A DNA stretch of 64,000 nucleotides from Bathymodiolus brooksi methanotrophic gill symbiont. Its GTDB lineage: Bacteria; Pseudomonadota; Gammaproteobacteria; Methylococcales; Methylomonadaceae. The notes under the pieces were generated by a model, which was not told the origin of the DNA, did not search any database, and was given only the letters and a program-made list of their open reading frames with translations. The position numbers and the translations under genes are program-made. The stretch covers positions 1 to 64,000 of the forward strand of contig JAJJBE010000085.1 in assembly GCA_020996635.1 (NCBI GenBank). The letters run 5' to 3'. Below, piece after piece: positions 56,212-64,000 of this stretch (its first letter is position 1; each line of letters begins with the position of its first letter).

Positions 56212-57015
56212 TTAACTTTTTAGGCTTTCAGTGACATGTGGCTCAATTAAGTGATATAAAGCTTGATGCATTTTAGGGTTACCGGCAATTACGTTGCCTG
56301 ACTCTAAATATTGGTCGTTAAAGGCTAAGTCAGTGACGACACCACCAGCTTCTTTTACAATCAGCAGTCCTGCTGCAATATCCCAAGGTTTAAGGTCAAT
56401 TTCCCAAAAACCATCTAGACGCCCCATTGCTAGGTAAGCCAAATCAATAGCGGCAGAACCTGTGCGGCGTATTCCTGACGTATTCACACAAATAGCTTTA
56501 AACATTTTCAAATAAGCATCTAAATATTGTTGCTGCTGTACTTTAAAAGGGAAGCCTGTACCAATTAATGAACCTGCCAGGTTGGTTTGTTGTGTCACTC
56601 GGATACGTTTACCATTTAAAGCGGCACCATCACCACGAGACGCAGTAAATAGTTCATCACGCTGTGGATCAAATACAACTGCCACGATTAAATTATTTTT
56701 GTGCTTTAAAGCAATTGAAACTGCGTAATGAGGGAATCCGTGTAGGAAATTAGTGGTGCCATCTAAAGGGTCAATAATCCAAGTATAGTCATTGCCTTCA
56801 TGAGCACCACTTTCTTCTGCAAGGATTGCATGGTCTGGGTACGCAGTTTTTAAAATTTTTATGATCTCAGCTTCAGCTTGACGATCAATTTCAGTAACAA
56901 AATCATGTTGTTCTTTGTTATCAACTTGAATATGATTCACGTTTTCAGAAGCACGAAGAATGATATCCCCCGCGCTTCTCGCAGCACGGATAGCGATAGT
57001 AAGCATTGGATGCAT
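56212..57015 (-). CDS. suhB: Inositol-1-monophosphatase
   Basis: Magnesium-dependent phosphatase (267 aa). The metal site residues lie in AEESGAHEG and WIIDPLDGTTNFLHG, and the later WDIAAGLLIVKEAGG gives the third. In E. coli SuhB also takes part in ribosomal RNA antitermination. It is divergent from trmJ with an 88-bp promoter gap. Confidence 0.95.
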   Translation of the reverse strand: MHPMLTIAIRAARSAGDIILRASENVNHIQVDNKEQHDFVTEIDRQAEAEIIKILKTAYPDHAILAEESGAHEGNDYTWIIDPLDGTTNFLHGFPHYAVSIALKHKNNLIVAVVFDPQRDELFTASRGDGAALNGKRIRVTQQTNLAGSLIGTGFPFKVQQQQYLDAYLKMFKAICVNTSGIRRTGSAAIDLAYLAMGRLDGFWEIDLKPWDIAAGLLIVKEAGGVVTDLAFNDQYLESGNVIAGNPKMHQALYHLIEPHVTESLKS

Positions 57016-57103
57016 AAGTAAATTTATAATGAGCAGTTAGAAATCAATATAGGATAACAAAAATTTTGATAAAATTGACGTTTTTATTCATTAGGGTAGA
57101 GCA

Positions 57104-57829
57104 TTGCTGGCAAATATTCGGATTGTATTGGTTGAAACATCCCATCCTGGGAACATAGGCGCGGTAGCTCGTGCTATGAAGAATATGTGTATGACTGAAT
57201 TATATTTAGTTCAACCTAAAGTTTTTCCCAGTGCTGAAGCAACCGCACGTGCTTCAGGCGCAGATGACTTATTAGCTAATGCGATTTTGTGTGATTCTAT
57301 TCAAGAGGCGGTTGCAGACTGTGAAATCGTTATTGGTGCCAGTGCACGCTCACGTAGTATTTCTGTTCCTGAACTACCTCCTAGGGAATGTGCGGAAAAA
57401 ATGGTAGTAGAAGCCCAGGACAAAAAAATTGCTATTTTATTTGGTCGTGAAAATTCAGGTTTAAAAAATCATGAACTAGATTTGTGTCAAAGTTTACTAG
57501 CTATTCCTAGTAACCCTGAATACAGCTCATTAAACCTTGCTGCTGCAGTGCAAGTTGTGTGTTATGAATTAAGAGTTGCTTCAGGAATAGAAGCAGCTAA
57601 ACCGAAAGAGTTAGAAAATCCATTAGCAAGTTCAGCTCAGATGGAATCTTTTTTTGAGCATTTGTATCAGACATTGGATGAAATAGGCTTTTTAAACCCA
57701 GAAAAGTCTACTTCTATTATGCGTCGTTTAAGACGGCTTTATCATCGGACTAATTTAGATACGAAGGAGCTAGATATTCTGCGTGGTATTTTGAAAAAAT
57801 CAACAGCAGTCTTACATAAAAAAATATGA
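57104..57829 (+). CDS. trmJ: tRNA (cytidine/uridine-2'-O-)-methyltransferase TrmJ
   Basis: SPOUT methyltransferase (241 aa) that methylates the ribose at tRNA position 32. The knot region shows [32 protein letters not shown] and the motif [19 protein letters not shown]-terminal helical extension is present. It starts with TTG. It overlaps cysE by 4 bp, and trmJ-cysE-iscR is a common gene order. Confidence 0.95.
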   Translation: MLANIRIVLVETSHPGNIGAVARAMKNMCMTELYLVQPKVFPSAEATARASGADDLLANAILCDSIQEAVADCEIVIGASARSRSISVPELPPRECAEKMVVEAQDKKIAILFGRENSGLKNHELDLCQSLLAIPSNPEYSSLNLAAAVQVVCYELRVASGIEAAKPKELENPLASSAQMESFFEHLYQTLDEIGFLNPEKSTSIMRRLRRLYHRTNLDTKELDILRGILKKSTAVLHKKI

Positions 57830-58572
57830 TTAATTTGATTAAAGAGGATATTTCTAGTGTTTTTGAACGAGATCCTGCCGCGCAATCATTGTTAGATGTG
57901 ATTTTTGTCTACCCTGGTTTTCATGCAATTGTTTTACATCGCTTAAGTCATGGTTTATGGGTAAAGGGGATTAAGTTCCCCGCACGATTAATTGCACATT
58001 TTAGCCGCTGGATTACTGGGATAGAAATTCACCCGGGTGCTATTGTTGGTCGTCGTTTTTTTATAGACCATGGGATGGGAGTAGTCATTGGTGAAACAAC
58101 AGTTATCGGTGATGACTGTACTTTGTATCATGGTGTAACACTAGGTGGAACGAGTGCTAGCAAAGGAAAACGACACCCTACGCTACATAACGGTGTGGTC
58201 ATTGGTGCAGGCGCGAAAATATTAGGCCCTATTGAAATTGGTAACGATGCACGAATTGGCTCTAATTCTGTTGTTTTAAAGCCTGTATCAGCAGGGGCAA
58301 CGGTTGTTGGGATTCCAGGGCATGTGGTGAGTGCCAGAGATAATAAAATGACGGATCGTAAAAAAATTGCCAATAAAATGGGGTTTGATGCTTATGGAAC
58401 AACGGCAGATTCACCTGACCCTGTTGCTTATGCGATTAATCATATGTTGGATCATATACAAGTGATGGATAAACAAATGGATGCTATGAAAAAAAACCTG
58501 AAGGATGCAGGGATACCTTGTAAAGTTGAGGATATGCCAGATTTAGATGGCTGTGAAATCGATAAAGAGTAA
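57826..58572 (+). CDS. cysE: Serine O-acetyltransferase
   Basis: Makes O-acetylserine for cysteine synthesis. It is 248 aa. The hexapeptide-repeat left-handed helix includes [19 protein letters not shown] and the active-site histidine, [18 protein letters not shown], and [15 protein letters not shown]. Cysteine is the sulfur source for the cysteine desulfurase encoded downstream. Confidence 0.95.
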   Translation: MINLIKEDISSVFERDPAAQSLLDVIFVYPGFHAIVLHRLSHGLWVKGIKFPARLIAHFSRWITGIEIHPGAIVGRRFFIDHGMGVVIGETTVIGDDCTLYHGVTLGGTSASKGKRHPTLHNGVVIGAGAKILGPIEIGNDARIGSNSVVLKPVSAGATVVGIPGHVVSARDNKMTDRKKIANKMGFDAYGTTADSPDPVAYAINHMLDHIQVMDKQMDAMKKNLKDAGIPCKVEDMPDLDGCEIDKE

Positions 58573-58624
58573 AGTGTGAAGTGAATCTAAGTCTTTAAAA
58601 TAAACGGGGTTTTATTAAGGTTTA

Positions 58625-58657
58625 ATAGTTGACTATTTTACTAGGTTAATTTATATT
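58625..58657 (+). promoter_or_regulatory. iscR promoter with overlapping type 1 IscR site
   Basis: TTGACT (58629-58634), 17 bp, and TATATT (58652-58657) form a near-consensus sigma-70 promoter. The overlapping sequence atagttgactattttacta (58625 onward) matches the known type 1 IscR operator (ATASYYGACTRWWWYAGTC...) well. IscR carrying a [2Fe-2S] cluster would therefore repress its own operon, as in E. coli. Confidence 0.75.
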
Positions 58658-58690
58658 GCAGCTATTAACTTAATAAAAATAGGAAAATTA

Positions 58691-59176
58691 ATGAGACTAA
58701 CTACTAAAGGTCGTTATGCCGTGACGGCCATGCTCGATTTGGCAATACATAGTCAAATTAAACCAGTAACTTTGACTGAAATTGCAACGCGTCAAACAAT
58801 TTCACTCTCTTATTTAGAGCAACTTTTTTCTCGTTTACGTCGTGCTGAAATGGTTGTTGGAGTACGAGGCCCTGGTGGTGGCTATAAATTAAGCCGCGAA
58901 GCAAATGAAATTAATATTTCAGATATTATCTTAGCGGTAGATGAACAGGTTGATTTAACTAATTGTGAGCAAAAAGGGAATTGCCAAGATGGTGAGCCTT
59001 GTTTAACTCATGATTTATGGATGGGGTTAAGTGGTGTTGTTCGTAGTTATTTAGATGGTATTACTTTAGGTGATATTTTAGAGCGTGATTCAGTGAAATC
59101 AGTCGCAGCAAGGCAGGATGCAAGCCAAGTAATTCAGTTTAAAGGGGCAGCCACTGTAGGTATGGCAATAAAATAA
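58691..59176 (+). CDS. iscR: Fe-S cluster sensing repressor IscR
   Basis: Rrf2-family regulator (161 aa). The N-terminal winged helix includes RLTTKGRYAVTAMLDLA. Cluster ligands Cys92, Cys98, Cys104 and His107 are all present at the same positions as in E. coli IscR. It should sense iron-sulfur supply and repress the operon through the type 1 site found upstream. iscS follows directly (stop and start adjacent). Confidence 0.95.
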   Translation: MRLTTKGRYAVTAMLDLAIHSQIKPVTLTEIATRQTISLSYLEQLFSRLRRAEMVVGVRGPGGGYKLSREANEINISDIILAVDEQVDLTNCEQKGNCQDGEPCLTHDLWMGLSGVVRSYLDGITLGDILERDSVKSVAARQDASQVIQFKGAATVGMAIK

Positions 59177-60274
59177 ATGATCTATTTTGATCATAATGCA
59201 ACAACGCCTCTTGATGAAAGAGTGCTTGAAGAAATGCTGCCTTTTTTGGGGCAACTCTATGGCAATCCTTCTGGGCTTTACCGCTTAGCTAGAGTTTCTC
59301 GTAGTGCGATGGAAACAGCGCGTGAGCATATCGCACAATTAGTTAATGCAGAGCCAGAGCATATTGTTTTTACCAGCGGTGGCACGGAAGCAAATAATGT
59401 GGCTTTAAAAAGTGGTTTGATTAAAAAACATCTTATTACTTCTGCTATTGAACACCCTTCGATCATTAAATCATTGCCCAATAATGGAGCTAAAAAAACG
59501 ATTATTGGAGTGACTGAGCAGGGCATCATTTCTTCTCAAGAAATTAGTGATTCTGCTGATTTTGATTTTGCTTCATTTATGATGGTAAATAATGAAACTG
59601 GAGTTATTCAGGATATAAAAAAAATAACTCAATTAGTAAAGAAACGAGGAGCATTGATACATACAGATGCCGTACAGGCGCTGGGTAAAATCCCCGTAGA
59701 TTTTCAGGATTTAGGTGTTGATTTAATGTCCCTCTCTAGCCATAAAATCTACGGCCCAAAAGGCTGTGGTGCATTAATAAGCAAGCAAACTGATTTAATG
59801 CAAAATTTTATGACGGGTGGCGGGCAAGAACAAGGCTTGCGAGCAGGTACAGAAAATGTTGCTGCAATTGTTGGTTTTGGTAAAGCGGCAGAATTAGCAA
59901 AATTAGAGCTGCAAGAAAGGCAAGCTCATACGCTTAAATTAAGAAACTATTTGGAACAACAATTATACCGAGTTTCATCAGTTAAAGTATTTTCAGAACA
60001 TGTCCCGCGAATATCGAATACAGTACAAATGGGAATACAGGGCTGTATTGGAGAAATGCTATTAATGCAGTTAGACCAAAAAAATATAGCGGTTTCTAGT
60101 GGCTCTGCTTGTGCAAGTAATGAAGAAGCAAGTAGTCATGTTTTGGGTGCAATGAATATAGAGCCACAGTTAGCTCAGTCAGCAATAAGAGTTAGCTTAG
60201 GGAAAAATAACACATTAGAAGAAATTGATGTTTTTGTGCAAGAATTAAAGCAAATCATCACTAAAAATAGGTAA
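59177..60274 (+). CDS. iscS: Cysteine desulfurase (IscS/NifS type)
   Basis: Removes sulfur from cysteine for iron-sulfur clusters. The PLP lysine is Lys190 (SSHKIYGPKG) and the sulfur-carrying cysteine is Cys312 (SSGSACASN). At 365 aa it is shorter than E. coli IscS (404 aa) and lacks the C-terminal extension that contacts IscU, being closer in size to NifS-like enzymes. It is between iscR and iscA, with no iscU in the window. Confidence 0.9.
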   Translation: MIYFDHNATTPLDERVLEEMLPFLGQLYGNPSGLYRLARVSRSAMETAREHIAQLVNAEPEHIVFTSGGTEANNVALKSGLIKKHLITSAIEHPSIIKSLPNNGAKKTIIGVTEQGIISSQEISDSADFDFASFMMVNNETGVIQDIKKITQLVKKRGALIHTDAVQALGKIPVDFQDLGVDLMSLSSHKIYGPKGCGALISKQTDLMQNFMTGGGQEQGLRAGTENVAAIVGFGKAAELAKLELQERQAHTLKLRNYLEQQLYRVSSVKVFSEHVPRISNTVQMGIQGCIGEMLLMQLDQKNIAVSSGSACASNEEASSHVLGAMNIEPQLAQSAIRVSLGKNNTLEEIDVFVQELKQIITKNR

Positions 60275-60279
60275 AGATT

Positions 60280-60603
60280 ATGGCTATTGAATTAACAGAA
60301 AGTGCGGCAAAACAAATCAAAAAGCAATTGGATAGTCGAGGCGAAGGTTTGGGCTTGAAATTAGGTGTTAAAAAATCAGGTTGTTCTGGTTTTGCCTATA
60401 CGATTGCTTATGCAGATAAATTAGAAGAAGGTGATAAAGTTTATGAAACCTTTGGTGTGAATGTAGTTGTTGCAGGTGAAAATATCGACACGCTTGATGG
60501 TTTGGTTTTAGATTATGCCAAAGAAGGCATTAATGAAGCTTTTAAATTTAATAACCCCAATGTAAAAGGCACTTGTGGTTGTGGTGAAAGTTTTTCAGTT
60601 TAA
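60280..60603 (+). CDS. iscA: Iron-sulfur assembly protein IscA
   Basis: A-type carrier (107 aa) that binds iron or clusters. The three cysteines Cys35, Cys99 and Cys101 are at the positions typical of IscA (KSGCSGFAY and CGCGESF). It starts 5 bp after iscS. No hscB, hscA or fdx follows. Confidence 0.93.
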   Translation: MAIELTESAAKQIKKQLDSRGEGLGLKLGVKKSGCSGFAYTIAYADKLEEGDKVYETFGVNVVVAGENIDTLDGLVLDYAKEGINEAFKFNNPNVKGTCGCGESFSV

Positions 60604-60628
60604 GCTGAAAAGCCAAGAGAGGTAGTCA

Positions 60629-60814
60629 ATGGAATTTTCTAGGTGGGAAAATGTCTTTGTTGGGTTGATGGCTGTAGGACTTATTTTTTGGATGTTTCCA
60701 GGGATCAAAGCATCAATGGAACGCAGTAAAGATGCGGAGTCAGATTGGACTGGTTTTTTACTTCCTATTGCTGCGGTTATTATTTTTGTAGTTTTTTTAA
60801 TTTCGATGGTTTGA
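60629..60814 (+). CDS. Small two-helix membrane protein
   Basis: A 61-aa protein. Helix one is VFVGLMAVGLIFWMFPGI, a charged loop ERSKDAESDW follows, and helix two is FLLPIAAVIIFVVFLISM. It has a ribosome site (agagaggtag) and lies 1 bp before darP, so it is probably a real gene. No family is recognised. It may be involved in envelope or metal handling, but nothing in the sequence shows this. Confidence 0.65.
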   Translation: MEFSRWENVFVGLMAVGLIFWMFPGIKASMERSKDAESDWTGFLLPIAAVIIFVVFLISMV

Positions 60815-60815
60815 G

Positions 60816-61349
60816 ATGGCAGATTTTATAGAAGAAGAGTGGGAAGAAGAGGTATGGGCTATTCGCCCTAATAAATCACAGTTAAAGCGTGATATTGCAG
60901 AAGTTAGTGATTTAAGTGAAGAGATTAGTCAGTTAACGCCAGTTCAAGTAGAAAGGTTGGGTCTACCGGATACTTTGGTCTATGCGATTGAAAATGCGAC
61001 AAAAATGCCGGCAAAAAGTGCGCGTAAGCGACAAATGAAATATGTGACTTCATTGATGCGCAATGAAGATCTTGATGCTATTCAAGCAAGTTTAGATAAA
61101 ATGAAAGCAAAAAGTGCGCATGCTGCGCGCGAGTTACATCAATCGGAACGCTGGCGTGATCGCTTATTATCTGAAGATAAACAAGCATTAACGGATTTAT
61201 TAAATCAATTTCCAGGGGCTGATGCACAGCAAGTACGCCAATTAATTCGGAATGCGAAAAAAGAAATTTCTTTAAGTAAACCGCCTAAAAATTCACGTTT
61301 ATTATTTCGTTATTTACGCAATTTAATAGACAGTAATTCAAGTCACTAA
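60816..61349 (+). CDS. darP: Dual-action ribosomal maturation protein DarP (YjgA)
   Basis: A 177-aa basic, helical protein of the DUF615/YjgA family. Hallmarks are NKSQLKRDIAEVSDLSEEI near the N-terminus and RHKQ-like KSARKRQMKYVTSLMRNEDLD. DarP acts in late assembly of the 50S ribosomal subunit. It starts 1 bp after the small membrane protein gene. Confidence 0.92.
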   Translation: MADFIEEEWEEEVWAIRPNKSQLKRDIAEVSDLSEEISQLTPVQVERLGLPDTLVYAIENATKMPAKSARKRQMKYVTSLMRNEDLDAIQASLDKMKAKSAHAARELHQSERWRDRLLSEDKQALTDLLNQFPGADAQQVRQLIRNAKKEISLSKPPKNSRLLFRYLRNLIDSNSSH

Positions 61350-61359
61350 TCGTCCTTTT

Positions 61360-63285
61360 ATGTTAAAGATATTCAGCGCTATGAAATTCATTCGCCTTTT
61401 AAGTTTTTTTATCATTATTGTTTTACCCTTATCAAGTCAAGCAGCTACAAGTGGTAGTTACTCAGCAATTGCTGATGTTTTTGCTACGGTCATTGCACTA
61501 GATGAAAAGGCGAGTAAAAATGAGGTTAAAGAACTCACTGAAGGAACCGTGGCTGGGGGAGAAAAAGACGCCAAATTTGAAAAGCTAATTACCGAAAAGA
61601 ACTTACATTTTCAGCAGTTACTTTTAATGATTAGAGGAACTTTTAGTGACTTTGATGCAGAAAAAATTAATAAAAAAGAAATAAGATTTTTACAGTCTAA
61701 AATTGCTATCAATGCTTCTAGAGGGAATACCTTAGCTGTGCAGCGTGATAAATATTTAATTGCAAGATATATAGAGCAAAGGGAGAGAGCGAGTTTTATT
61801 CAATATCTAGCGAATGCTAGCCGTGATTATGAGACAAAAGAGAACATACTTTTAGAAGCAAAAAAGTATTTAAATAGAGTAATAAATAATAAGAATGATA
61901 TAAAAAAGCTGCCAGTCAATGAAGGTGGGATTTATGTTGTTGCAGAGAAAAATCGGCAAGACTTGGTAAGGTCGTACTTAGTTTCTGTAGATTTTATACA
62001 TTATGTTTTAAATAATCCAGAGGGCATTGTTGTAACCAGCTTTTTACAGCGCATATCGATTATTTCTGCTATTTCTTATGTGAATAATAATGAGCAATTT
62101 AGAAAAGTTAATCAGCTAATTTCGCCTTTAAAAATTGATGTGGGTGGGGTCCTCGTTTCATTAGCAATATTTATTGTCACTTTGGCTGGGTATCCTTTAG
62201 TGTCAAGGCTAAGTCAATATTTGATAGGACGGTTTATTCTTGATGACGGGAAAGTTGAAAGTGTTGAGGTCATTTTATTAAATATTAATAAACCTGTTTT
62301 ATATTTAGTTTCGTTTTTTGGTGTGGACTTAGCCACTAATGCACTACTTTATCGAACGGCTTATAAGGTCTCTGTCGACCAATTTAGTTTCATTATTTAT
62401 AATCTTTTATATATATCGTTAATTTTTAATTTGATAGACAGTATTATCTCAGTGCGATTTGAGCTTGTGGATAAAAGGAAGCAGGAATATAACAAAGAGC
62501 TGGTTTTATTAATTGGACAGGTATTAAAAACTATTGTTATTTTATTGTCCTTAACGCTGGTACTTAGCCATTTCGGTATTAATATTACAGCGATTATTTC
62601 TACTTTAGGAATTGGAGGCTTGGCATTTGCTATGGCTGCCAAAGATAGCTTATCTAATTTTTTTGGTGGTTTAAATATAATGATTGACCATATTTTTAAA
62701 ATGGGCGATTGGATTAAGATTAATGATGCAGAAGGGACGGTTGTAGAAATTGGTTTGCGTAGTACTACCATAAGAACATTTGATAATGCCTTGATTACGG
62801 TACCCAATTCTTTGGTCTCAGTCGCTAGTGTTGTTAATTGGAATAGACGGGCGGTTGGTCGGCGTATCAAAATGTATATTGGAGTGACTTATGAGAGTAA
62901 TATGCAAGATATTCGACAGGCACTCGTCGATATTAAACAAATGTTACAGGATCATCCTGAGATTTCTAGCCCCAAAGAGACAAATAAAAAGTTTATTGAA
63001 AAAGGCAGAAATAAATTTTTATCGCATGCAGATTCTCAAGGTGTGAAAACAACACAGTTAGTTTTTTTGGATCGCTATAATGATTTCTCGATAGATATTT
63101 TAGTTTACTGTTTTTCTAGGACAGTTAACTGGGTTGAATGGCTGGAAGTAAAAGAAGATGTGTTATTTAAAATATCGGATATTTTAGAAGCCAATAATTT
63201 ATCTTTTGCATACCCAACCAATGTACAAATTAACCGGAATGAAGAGCTAGAATTAAAAAAGAGTAATAGTCTGTTAGTTGAATAA
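61360..63285 (+). CDS. Mechanosensitive ion channel, MscS family
   Basis: A 641-aa inner membrane protein with a signal peptide (possible second ATG at 61381), a periplasmic helical domain (residues 30-240), several membrane helices, and the MscS core. The pore helix and signature GIGGLAFAMAAKDSLSNFFG are followed by GDWIKINDAEGTVVEIGLR and the beta domain. It is closer to the larger YnaI/YbdG-type channels than to small MscS. It releases solutes upon hypo-osmotic shock. Confidence 0.9.
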   Translation: MLKIFSAMKFIRLLSFFIIIVLPLSSQAATSGSYSAIADVFATVIALDEKASKNEVKELTEGTVAGGEKDAKFEKLITEKNLHFQQLLLMIRGTFSDFDAEKINKKEIRFLQSKIAINASRGNTLAVQRDKYLIARYIEQRERASFIQYLANASRDYETKENILLEAKKYLNRVINNKNDIKKLPVNEGGIYVVAEKNRQDLVRSYLVSVDFIHYVLNNPEGIVVTSFLQRISIISAISYVNNNEQFRKVNQLISPLKIDVGGVLVSLAIFIVTLAGYPLVSRLSQYLIGRFILDDGKVESVEVILLNINKPVLYLVSFFGVDLATNALLYRTAYKVSVDQFSFIIYNLLYISLIFNLIDSIISVRFELVDKRKQEYNKELVLLIGQVLKTIVILLSLTLVLSHFGINITAIISTLGIGGLAFAMAAKDSLSNFFGGLNIMIDHIFKMGDWIKINDAEGTVVEIGLRSTTIRTFDNALITVPNSLVSVASVVNWNRRAVGRRIKMYIGVTYESNMQDIRQALVDIKQMLQDHPEISSPKETNKKFIEKGRNKFLSHADSQGVKTTQLVFLDRYNDFSIDILVYCFSRTVNWVEWLEVKEDVLFKISDILEANNLSFAYPTNVQINRNEELELKKSNSLLVE

Positions 63286-63307
63286 GTAATTTTGGGGAAT
63301 AGTCTAA

Positions 63308-63495
63308 TAAGTACTTGTGGATAATTACTCTAACATTTTGATATGACGAATTTTAGTAGGATGGGTAGAGCGTTTTTTTGCGAACCCCATCAATCATTCT
63401 GGCAATGATTGATGGGGTTCACTGCGCGCCTAAAAAACAGGCACTTCACTCTACCCATCCTACAAAATGTTAAATTAATTTTTGGTATTTACTTA
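63308..63495. repeat. Repeat family R1, full copy
   Basis: It begins aagtacttgtggataatta and ends ttggtatttacttata, almost the same as 55985-56170. A small change is a duplicated caatcatt-like step in the inner arm. An R3 right end (atctgcaagtagcttggat) follows at 63550-63572. Confidence 0.75.
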
Positions 63496-63584
63496 TACTT
63501 CTGCTCAGAGGTAGTTGCGTGAAATATAGACTGTTAGAAATAGCTAGCCAACATCTGCAAGTAGCTTGGATATAGTGATTATTG

Positions 63585-63617
63585 ATAGCCGAGCATAATT
63601 GAATTATGCTCGGCTAT
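63585..63617. terminator. Perfect hairpin between mscS-like and M16 genes
   Basis: atagccgagcataatt (63585-63600) and aattatgctcggctat (63602-63617) are exact complements with a one-base centre. A TTTT follows on the plus strand. It sits between two convergent genes and probably ends transcription from at least the plus-strand side. Confidence 0.6.
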
Positions 63618-63622
63618 TTTGC

Positions 63623-64000
63623 TTAGTATTTTATACTTTCTTGTTTAAATTTAGTTATATCAAGAATTAAGTTTTTTTCTGAAAAGTCTACATTAGAAAA
63701 CTGTGTTCCTAGTGCGTAACTACGGAATAACCTTGGTTCAGTCATTAGTTGTTTAGTATAAGCCGCTAATAAGTCATTCTTGTCAATTAGCTTAATTGCT
63801 TCTGCAATACGTTCTTTGGTATCAAAATTCGTATTTTCTCGGTCAATTTCTAACCAGTTTCTATAGCTTGATTTTTGTAAGCTTTTATCCTTTTCTAGTA
63901 GATGGGTAATCAAGCCAGATTTATAATTTTCAAATTCATTATCAGGCATAGCTTGAAACGTTACTTTAAAATTAATGATAAATTGTTGGATGCGCTTTTC
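63623..64000 (-). CDS. M16 (insulinase/pitrilysin) peptidase-like, C-terminal part
   Basis: The frame enters at the window's right edge and ends at 63623, giving 125 residues of C-terminus. FENYKSGLITHLLEKDKSL followed by SYRNWLEIDRENTNFDTKER and IAEAIKLIDKNDLLAAY resembles the final domain of pitrilysin-like zinc peptidases of the M16 family. The catalytic HxxEH part lies outside the window, so activity cannot be judged. An internal ATG at 63949 is not the start. Confidence 0.7.
   Translation of the reverse strand, partial: EKRIQQFIINFKVTFQAMPDNEFENYKSGLITHLLEKDKSLQKSSYRNWLEIDRENTNFDTKERIAEAIKLIDKNDLLAAYTKQLMTEPRLFRSYALGTQFSNVDFSEKNLILDITKFKQESIKY

Noticed and set aside
62397-62870. 157-codon minus-strand frame inside the MscS-family gene
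   Set aside because: It mirrors the conserved MscS pore region on the other strand and has no independent support.
1-64000. CRISPR arrays, tRNA or rRNA genes, prophage
   Set aside because: The repeats are dispersed palindromes without regular spacing, and no cloverleaf, ribosomal RNA core or phage structural gene was seen.

Overview
The window reads as chromosomal DNA of an AT-rich, Gram-negative gammaproteobacterium. Several gene orders typical of that class are preserved: zapB-zapA-6S RNA facing ygfB-pepP-ubiH-ubiI, yqgE-ruvX-pyrR-pyrB-pyrC', hemCDXY, topA-smg-dprA-LysM, and mltB-rlpA-dacA-(dat)-ybeD-lipB-lipA. The repeat-rich intergenic DNA, the Entner-Doudoroff pair beside a complete pyruvate dehydrogenase cluster, and a MauG/CcpA-type di-haem peroxidase would suit a methanotroph of the Methylococcales. 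That placement is an inference from gene content and I could not test it.

Layout. 1-2450: the end of an insertion sequence, a di-haem cytochrome c peroxidase, an unexplained possibly structured stretch ending in a terminator, and a MITE with the same ends as the insertion sequence. 2453-11907: a methyltransferase, edd-eda, then aceE-aceF-lpdA, so 6-phosphogluconate can be carried through pyruvate to acetyl-CoA by genes of one region. 12372-18922: cell wall enzymes (mltB, rlpA, dacA, D-amino acid transaminase) running into lipoate synthesis (lipB, lipA); lipoate is the cofactor of AceF. 18927-26355: thrB, a frameshifted DNA-alkylation-repair-like gene, 6S RNA, zapA/zapB, then ygfB-pepP and two ubiquinone hydroxylases. 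26377-33917: pyrimidine synthesis with a dihydroorotase-like PyrC' that lacks its metal-binding histidines, a small cytochrome c, a LOG-family gene with no usable start codon at the expected place, and a large UPF0182 membrane protein.

34241-40797 (minus strand) is a lipopolysaccharide block: two glycosyltransferase-like genes, waaA, an O-antigen ligase, a frameshifted membrane protein and msbA. It faces ilvA-kdsD-kdsB, so Kdo supply, Kdo transfer and lipid A export lie close together. Directly behind kdsB sits a lone DUF3375 (JetA/MksF-like) gene without its usual SMC partners, followed by repeats and a higBA toxin-antitoxin pair whose toxin is cut by a repeat. 46730-51697: topA, smg, dprA and a LysM protein. 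51894-55971: hemCDXY. 56212-63285: suhB, trmJ, cysE, iscR-iscS-iscA (no iscU), a tiny membrane protein, darP/yjgA and an MscS channel. The window ends inside an M16-like peptidase gene.

The most notable features are the dense nested palindromic repeats, including one pair of near-identical 185-bp elements and one element that truncates a toxin gene, and several genes broken by very small lesions (a 13-bp tandem duplication, a T-run slip, a missing start). With the orphan DUF3375 gene, these suggest a genome losing accessory functions. I saw no CRISPR array, tRNA, rRNA or complete prophage.
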